Positions 57,005 to 64,000 of a DNA stretch of 64,000 nucleotides are shown here, piece after piece (within the stretch, counting starts at the first letter, position 1; every line of letters starts with the position of its first letter). The position numbers and the translations under genes are program-made. The notes under the pieces were generated by a model. That model saw nothing but the letters and a program-made list of their open reading frames with translations, was not told where the DNA came from and ran no database searches. Location of the stretch: assembly GCF_008923185.1 (NCBI RefSeq), contig NZ_WBMT01000001.1:620001-684000 (forward strand), in the 5' to 3' direction. Source of the stretch: Actinomadura rudentiformis (GTDB lineage Bacteria; Actinomycetota; Actinomycetes; Streptosporangiales; Streptosporangiaceae).

Positions 57005-60000
57005 ATGAACGGCATCCTGGTGGCCAATCGCGGTGAGATCGCCGTCCGGGTGATGCGCGCGGCGGCGGAGCTGGGCGTCAGGACGGTCGGCGTCCACACC
57101 CGTGACGACACCGCGGCCCTGCACACGCGGCGTGCCGACGAGGTTCGCGAGCTGCCCGGGGAGGGCGCCGCCGGCTACCTGGACCAGGACTCGATCCTGG
57201 CCGCGGCCAAGGACGGTGGCGTCTCCGCGATCCATCCCGGTTACGGGTTCTTGAGCGAGAACGCCTCGTTCGCGGCACGGTGCGCCGGCGCCGGGCTGAC
57301 GTTCGTCGGACCGCGGCCTGAGTTGCTGGAGCTCTTCGGCGACAAGACCCTTTCCAGGGAGGTCGCCGCCGAGCTCGGCGTGCCGGTGACGCCGGGCACG
57401 AGCGGGCCCACCTCGCTGGCCGACGCGCAGGCGTTCGCGGCGGCCCACGGGCCGGTGATGCTGAAGGCGATCGCCGGAGGCGGCGGGCGCGGCATGCGCG
57501 TCGTCGAGAGCGCGGCCGAGCTGCCCGAGGCGTACGAACGGTGCCGGTCCGAGGCGTTCGCCGCGTTCGGCAAAGGTGATCTCTACGTCGAACGGTACGC
57601 ACCACACGCCCGGCACATCGAGGTGCAGATCGTGGGTGACGGCTCCGGTGCCGTCACCCACCTGTGGGAACGCGACTGCAGCGTCCAGCGGCGTCACCAG
57701 AAGCTCATCGAGATCGCCCCCGCTCCGTCGCTCAGCGCCGGACTTCGCGACCGCATCCTCGACGCCGCGACGGCGATGGCGGCTCACGTGCGGTACGGGA
57801 GCCTCGGCACGTTCGAATTCCTCGTCACCGGCGGGGAGTTCTGGTTTCTGGAGGCCAACCCGCGGTTGCAGGTCGAGCACACCGTCACCGAAGAGATCAC
57901 CGGTGTCGACCTGGTGAAGACGCAGATCCGCCTGGCGCGGGGTGAGAGCCTCGGCGACCTCGGGCTGGCGCGACCGCCCGCGCCCGCCGGGTGCGCGCTG
58001 CAGGTACGGGTCAACACCGAGACGCTGGACCGCGACGGGACGCCCAGGCCGGAAGCGGGCACGCTCACCGCGTTCAGCCCGCCCATGGGGCCCGGCGTGC
58101 GCGTCGACACCCACGGCTACACGGGCTACCGGACGAGCCTGAGATACGACCCGCTCCTGGCAAAGGTCATCGTCCGCGCGGAGGACTTCCCGGCCGCCGT
58201 GGCCAGGGCGACCGGCGCGCTCAGCGAATTCGAGATCACGGGAGTGGCGACGACCGTGCCCCTGCTCCGGGGGATTCTGCGGCATCCGGCGTTCGCGGAC
58301 GGCGCGTTCGACACCGGATTCGTGGCCGAGCACCTCGCCGAGCTGCCGACGGCCTCGGAGCGGCCCGCCGGTGCTCCCGCCGCACCCGGCATGGTCGCGG
58401 TGGCCGCGCCGCTCCAGGGCACGGTGGTCAGCGTGGACGTGGCCGAGGGCGATCTCGTCCGGGCGGGAGCGCCCGTGGTGGTCCTCGAGGCCATGAAGAT
58501 GGAGCACGTCGTCCGCGCCGTCGCGTCCGGCGTCGTCCAGGCGCTCGCCGTCACGCCGGGCCAGACCGTCACCGACGGCGCTCCGCTGCTCTTCATCGAA
58601 CCCGCGGAGACCGACGGCGACCACGCCGACGACGAGGCCGAGATCGACCTGGACGAGATCCGCGGCGACCTCGCCGAGGTGCGGCGGCGCCACGAGATCG
58701 GCCTGGACGCGTCCCGCCCCGAGGCCGTCGCGCGGCGGCACGCGCGCGGCCACCGGACCGCCCGGGAGAACATCGGCGACCTCTGCGACCCCGGCACCTT
58801 CACCGAGTACGGCGCGCTCGCCATCGCCGCCCAGCGCCAGCGGCGTTCCCTGGAGGACCTCATCGAGCGGACCCCCGCCGACGGCATGGTCTGCGGCGTC
58901 GGCGACGTCAACGGGCACCAGTGCGTGGTCATGTCCTACGACTACATGGTGCTGGCCGGGACGCAGGGCTACCAGAACCACCGCAAGACCGACCGGATGC
59001 TGGAGATCGCCGAACGCCGCCGCCTGCCCCTCGTCCTGTTCGCCGAGGGCGGCGGAGGACGGCCCGGCGACACCGACACCACCACCGTGTCGGGCCTGGA
59101 CGTCATGAGCTTCCACGCGATGGGGCGCCTGAGCGGGCTGGTCCCGCTCGTCGGCATCGCGTCCGGCCGCTGCTTCGCCGGGAACGCCGCCCTCCTCGGC
59201 TGCTGCGACGTCATCATCGCCACCCGCGACGCCAACATCGGCATGGGCGGGCCCGCGATGATCGAGGGGGGCGGCCTGGGCGTCTTCCGGCCCGAGGAGA
59301 TCGGCCCGGCCGCGGACCAGGTGCCCAACGGCGTCATCGACATCCTCGTCGAGGACGAGCCCGAGGCCGTGGAGGCGGCCAAGCGCTACCTCTCCTACTT
59401 CCAGGGCACGCACCTTCACGACCGGCAAGCGTCGTGGACCTGCGACGACCAGCGGCTCCTCCGCCACGTCATCCCCGAGAACCGGCTCCGCGCCTATGAC
59501 GTCCGCCGGGCCATCGTGCACCTGGCCGACACCGGTTCGGTGCTCGAACTCCGCCGCGGCTTCGGAGCGGGCGTCATCACCGCCCTCATCCGCGTCGAGG
59601 GCCGCCCCTTGGGGCTGATCGCCAACAATCCCGTGCACCTTGGCGGCGCCATCGACCGCGACGCGGCCGACAAGGCGGCCCGCTTCCTCCAGCTCTGCGA
59701 CGCCCACGGCCTCCCGGTCGTCTCGCTCTGCGACACTCCGGGCTTCATGGTCGGACCCGACGCCGAACGCACCGCCACCGTCCGGCACTTCAGCCGCCTC
59801 TTCGTGATCGGCGCCAACCTCCGCGTCCCGATCGTCACGATCGTGCTGCGCAAGGGCTACGGCCTCGGCGCGCAGGCCATGGCGGGCGGCAGTTTCAAGG
59901 CGCCGCTCGCGACCCTCGCCTGGCCGACCGGCGAGATCGGCGGCATGGGTCTGGAGGGCGCGGTCCGCCTGGGATTCCGGAAGGAGCTCCAGGCCGCCGA

Positions 60001-60187
60001 GGATCCCCAGGCCCTCTTCGAGCAGATGGTCGCCGCCGCCTACGAGCACGGGAAGGCCCTCAACGCCGCCTCGGTCTTCGAGCTCGACGACGTCATCGAC
60101 CCCGCCGACACCCGCCGCTGGATCACCACCGCCCTCGCCGGCGCCGAACTCCCCACGACGCCCCGCCGCTGGATCGACACATGGTGA
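57005..60187 (+). CDS. single-chain biotin-dependent acyl-CoA carboxylase (BC-BCCP-CT)
   Basis: A 1060-residue multi-domain carboxylase. Residues 1-445 are biotin carboxylase (ANRGEIAVRV, GYGFLSENA, KAIAGGGGRGMRVV, EANPRLQVEHTVTE). Residues about 460-540 are the biotin carrier with EAMKMEH and biotinyl Lys498. Residues about 560-1060 are the carboxyltransferase, both halves (GGGGRPGD, GPAMIEGGGLGVFRPEEIG; CDTPGFMVGP, MAGGSFKAPLATLAWPTGEIGGMGLEGAV). The layout matches the long-chain acyl-CoA carboxylase described from Mycobacterium avium paratuberculosis rather than the two-subunit AccA/AccD enzymes. GGGAGG precedes ATG 57005. It is divergent from a TetR gene. Confidence 0.93.
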   Translation: MNGILVANRGEIAVRVMRAAAELGVRTVGVHTRDDTAALHTRRADEVRELPGEGAAGYLDQDSILAAAKDGGVSAIHPGYGFLSENASFAARCAGAGLTFVGPRPELLELFGDKTLSREVAAELGVPVTPGTSGPTSLADAQAFAAAHGPVMLKAIAGGGGRGMRVVESAAELPEAYERCRSEAFAAFGKGDLYVERYAPHARHIEVQIVGDGSGAVTHLWERDCSVQRRHQKLIEIAPAPSLSAGLRDRILDAATAMAAHVRYGSLGTFEFLVTGGEFWFLEANPRLQVEHTVTEEITGVDLVKTQIRLARGESLGDLGLARPPAPAGCALQVRVNTETLDRDGTPRPEAGTLTAFSPPMGPGVRVDTHGYTGYRTSLRYDPLLAKVIVRAEDFPAAVARATGALSEFEITGVATTVPLLRGILRHPAFADGAFDTGFVAEHLAELPTASERPAGAPAAPGMVAVAAPLQGTVVSVDVAEGDLVRAGAPVVVLEAMKMEHVVRAVASGVVQALAVTPGQTVTDGAPLLFIEPAETDGDHADDEAEIDLDEIRGDLAEVRRRHEIGLDASRPEAVARRHARGHRTARENIGDLCDPGTFTEYGALAIAAQRQRRSLEDLIERTPADGMVCGVGDVNGHQCVVMSYDYMVLAGTQGYQNHRKTDRMLEIAERRRLPLVLFAEGGGGRPGDTDTTTVSGLDVMSFHAMGRLSGLVPLVGIASGRCFAGNAALLGCCDVIIATRDANIGMGGPAMIEGGGLGVFRPEEIGPAADQVPNGVIDILVEDEPEAVEAAKRYLSYFQGTHLHDRQASWTCDDQRLLRHVIPENRLRAYDVRRAIVHLADTGSVLELRRGFGAGVITALIRVEGRPLGLIANNPVHLGGAIDRDAADKAARFLQLCDAHGLPVVSLCDTPGFMVGPDAERTATVRHFSRLFVIGANLRVPIVTIVLRKGYGLGAQAMAGGSFKAPLATLAWPTGEIGGMGLEGAVRLGFRKELQAAEDPQALFEQMVAAAYEHGKALNAASVFELDDVIDPADTRRWITTALAGAELPTTPRRWIDTW

Positions 60188-60191
60188 ACGC

Positions 60192-60215
60192 CGGCGCAGG
60201 GATGACCCTGCGCCG
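60192..60215. terminator. terminator between carboxylase and katG genes
   Basis: CGGCGCAGGG and CCCTGCGCCG form a perfect 10-bp stem over an ATGA tetraloop, between two convergent genes. Confidence 0.65.
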
Positions 60216-60250
60216 ACGTTCAGACGGACGTCCTGATCAGCGGAGCGTGA

Positions 60251-62955
<2,705 letters not shown>

Positions 62956-62982
62956 GGCCACGGCAGACAGGTAAGCCCATTT

Positions 62983-62999
62983 TCTTGAATGAGTCAAGA
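62983..62999. promoter_or_regulatory. FurA operator candidate
   Basis: TCTTGA-ATGAG-TCAAGA, perfect 6-bp arms over 5 bases, lies in an A+T-rich patch upstream of furA. Its position and layout fit the FurA boxes known upstream of furA-katG in actinobacteria. Confidence 0.6.
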
Positions 63000-63085
63000 C
63001 AAGGGCTCGGAGTGACCCGGACGGGGCTCGCAGGACGGGGCCATGTCCCCCAAAGATCCGATCTCGGTTTCCCCCGGCTTCTATG

Positions 63086-63161
63086 GGTGAGAAAGGGGAC
63101 GTCGCGGAGCGAAAGGGGGCGCCGTGGAGCGAAAGGGGAGGGCATGGCGGAGCGGAAAGGG
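63086..63161 (+). repeat. imperfect tandem repeat GGAGCGAAAGGGG
   Basis: Four related copies start at 63086, 63106, 63126 and 63149, the first three at a 20-bp period. Each carries an AAAGGGG that resembles a ribosome binding site; the third serves the ATG at 63144, and the fourth is inside the coding start. Confidence 0.5.
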
Positions 63162-64000
63162 CGGGCGCTGGTGCTCGCGCCCATGCGGGGACCGGGCTGG
63201 GAGCTGCTGAACGAGCTGGCGGACGTGGTCTACGAGCCCGCGTACGAACCCGCGGCGGAGCAGCGGCCCTTCCGGCTCCGCCCGGCCGCCGACGTCGCGC
63301 GCGGGCTTGCCGAGACCGGCGCCACGATCCTGGTGGCCGAGGCGGACGAGGTCGCCGGGCCGGTGTTCGACCATCCCCTGGAGCTGGTCGCGGTCACCCG
63401 GAGCGACCCGGGGAACGTGGACGTCGCGGCGGCGACCGCTCGGGGGATTCCGGTGCTCTGCACCCCCGGGAAGGGTGCGGACGCGGTCGCCGAGCTCACG
63501 GTCGCGCTGCTCTTCGCGGTCGCGCGGGGAGTCGTGGCGGCCGACCGGTCGGTACGGGAGGGATCGGTTTACGCCGGGGGAGTCACCCCGTACCAGCGGC
63601 ACAGGGCGTGGCAACTGGCGGGGCGGACGTTCGGCATCGTGGGCCTGGGCGCGGTCGGCCGGGCCGTGTGGTGGCGGATGGACGGCCTCGGCATGCGGGT
63701 CGTCGCGTGCGACCCCTACGCGGAGGGTGCGACGCACAAGCTGCCGGAGCTGCTCAACGTCGCCGATGTGGTGTCGATGCACGCGGCGCTCACCGAGGAG
63801 ACCCACGGGATGATCGGGGACCGGCAGTTCGAGATCATGAAGGACGGCGCGGTGTTCCTCAACACCGCACGGGCCGAGCTGCACGACACCGGCGCCCTGG
63901 CGAGCGCGCTGTCCTCGGGCAGCTTGGCGGGGGCCGGACTCGACTCCGGTGAGCCCTCGCATCCGCTGGCGGGGCTGCCGAACGTGGTGCTGACGCCGCA
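63144..64000 (+). CDS. D-2-hydroxyacid dehydrogenase (3' end outside window)
   Basis: At least 285 residues of an NAD-dependent 2-hydroxyacid dehydrogenase are present; the frame is open to the right edge. The Rossmann motif is FGIVGLGAVGRAV, followed by CDPY (cofactor-selecting acid). VVSMHAALTEETHGMIG and KDGAVFLNTARAELHDTGAL (catalytic Arg position) and GAGLDSGEPSHPL are the family's C-terminal blocks; the last should precede the catalytic His, which lies outside the window. It is related to phosphoglycerate and glyoxylate dehydrogenases. ATG 63144 has GGGGAGGG upstream. Divergent from furA. Confidence 0.88.
   Translation, partial: MAERKGRALVLAPMRGPGWELLNELADVVYEPAYEPAAEQRPFRLRPAADVARGLAETGATILVAEADEVAGPVFDHPLELVAVTRSDPGNVDVAAATARGIPVLCTPGKGADAVAELTVALLFAVARGVVAADRSVREGSVYAGGVTPYQRHRAWQLAGRTFGIVGLGAVGRAVWWRMDGLGMRVVACDPYAEGATHKLPELLNVADVVSMHAALTEETHGMIGDRQFEIMKDGAVFLNTARAELHDTGALASALSSGSLAGAGLDSGEPSHPLAGLPNVVLTP

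Noticed and set aside
56747..60049. An 1100-codon minus-strand frame opposite the acyl-CoA carboxylase
   Set aside because: Antisense to a strongly conserved multi-domain enzyme.

Overview
The window is high-GC throughout, with GC-rich third codon positions, many GTG starts, Shine-Dalgarno sites of the GGAGG type, single-chain acyl-CoA carboxylase, FurA-KatG, FolP2-like, MmyB-type XRE, DUF3311/SSS and ThyX genes. This points to an actinomycete, most plausibly of the Streptosporangiales (inference from gene content, not a database match). No rRNA, tRNA, transposase, phage gene or CRISPR array was seen. About 50 protein genes are described, plus a trp leader peptide, one candidate structured RNA, several terminators and many inverted-repeat operator candidates.

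Region 1 (1-2717): the tail of an unidentified Pro-rich protein, a FolP2-type dihydropteroate synthase homologue, and an acyl-CoA dehydrogenase behind two copies of a 15-bp operator. Region 2 (2752-22403) is the main accessory locus: a 20-kb set of ten secreted carbohydrate-active proteins. Operon A (GH27, GH95-like, BNR-4 propeller, GH95-like) runs toward a convergent Tat-exported polysaccharide lyase. Operon B (PQQ sugar dehydrogenase, GH29-like, GH28-like, GH27, GH5) follows. Apart from the leading GH27, operon A and the lyase carry Tat signals and no CBM. All of operon B carries Sec signals and CBM35-type modules, some nearly identical at DNA level. The set looks built to strip galactosyl, fucosyl/L-galactosyl and uronosyl groups from a complex plant or algal polysaccharide. 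No transporter or sugar catabolism gene lies with it.

Region 3 (22493-32343): TetR, a phosphotransferase (APH), a class F sortase with a coupled membrane protein, a large chitobiase-type GH20, an acyl-CoA dehydrogenase with DUF6285, and a monocarboxylate-type sodium symporter with DUF3311. The APH/ACAD/DUF6285 trio, normally adjacent, is split by the sortase and GH20 genes. A nested, terminator-tailed RNA-like fold lies at 25622-25717.

Region 4 (32344-47464): VOC protein, a fused TrpE-TrpG preceded by a complete attenuator with a three-Trp leader peptide, a GPGG small membrane protein, SDR, WYL and GntR regulators, adenosine deaminase, a TPR-DUF1266 protein, a molybdopterin oxidoreductase, ThyX, a cytosolic BNR propeller coupled to a MoaD-like protein, a thioesterase and an MmyB-type XRE regulator. 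Region 5 (47485-64000): a globin-reductase, a class I glutamine amidotransferase hydrolase, an esterase/enoyl-CoA hydratase pair, OsmC, an acyl-CoA dehydrogenase divergent from its probable TetR regulator, DUF6463, RtcB-like ligase, TetR divergent from a single-chain acyl-CoA carboxylase, furA-katG, and a 2-hydroxyacid dehydrogenase running off the end. Lipid/acyl-CoA metabolism recurs through the window, each case with its own regulator or operator.
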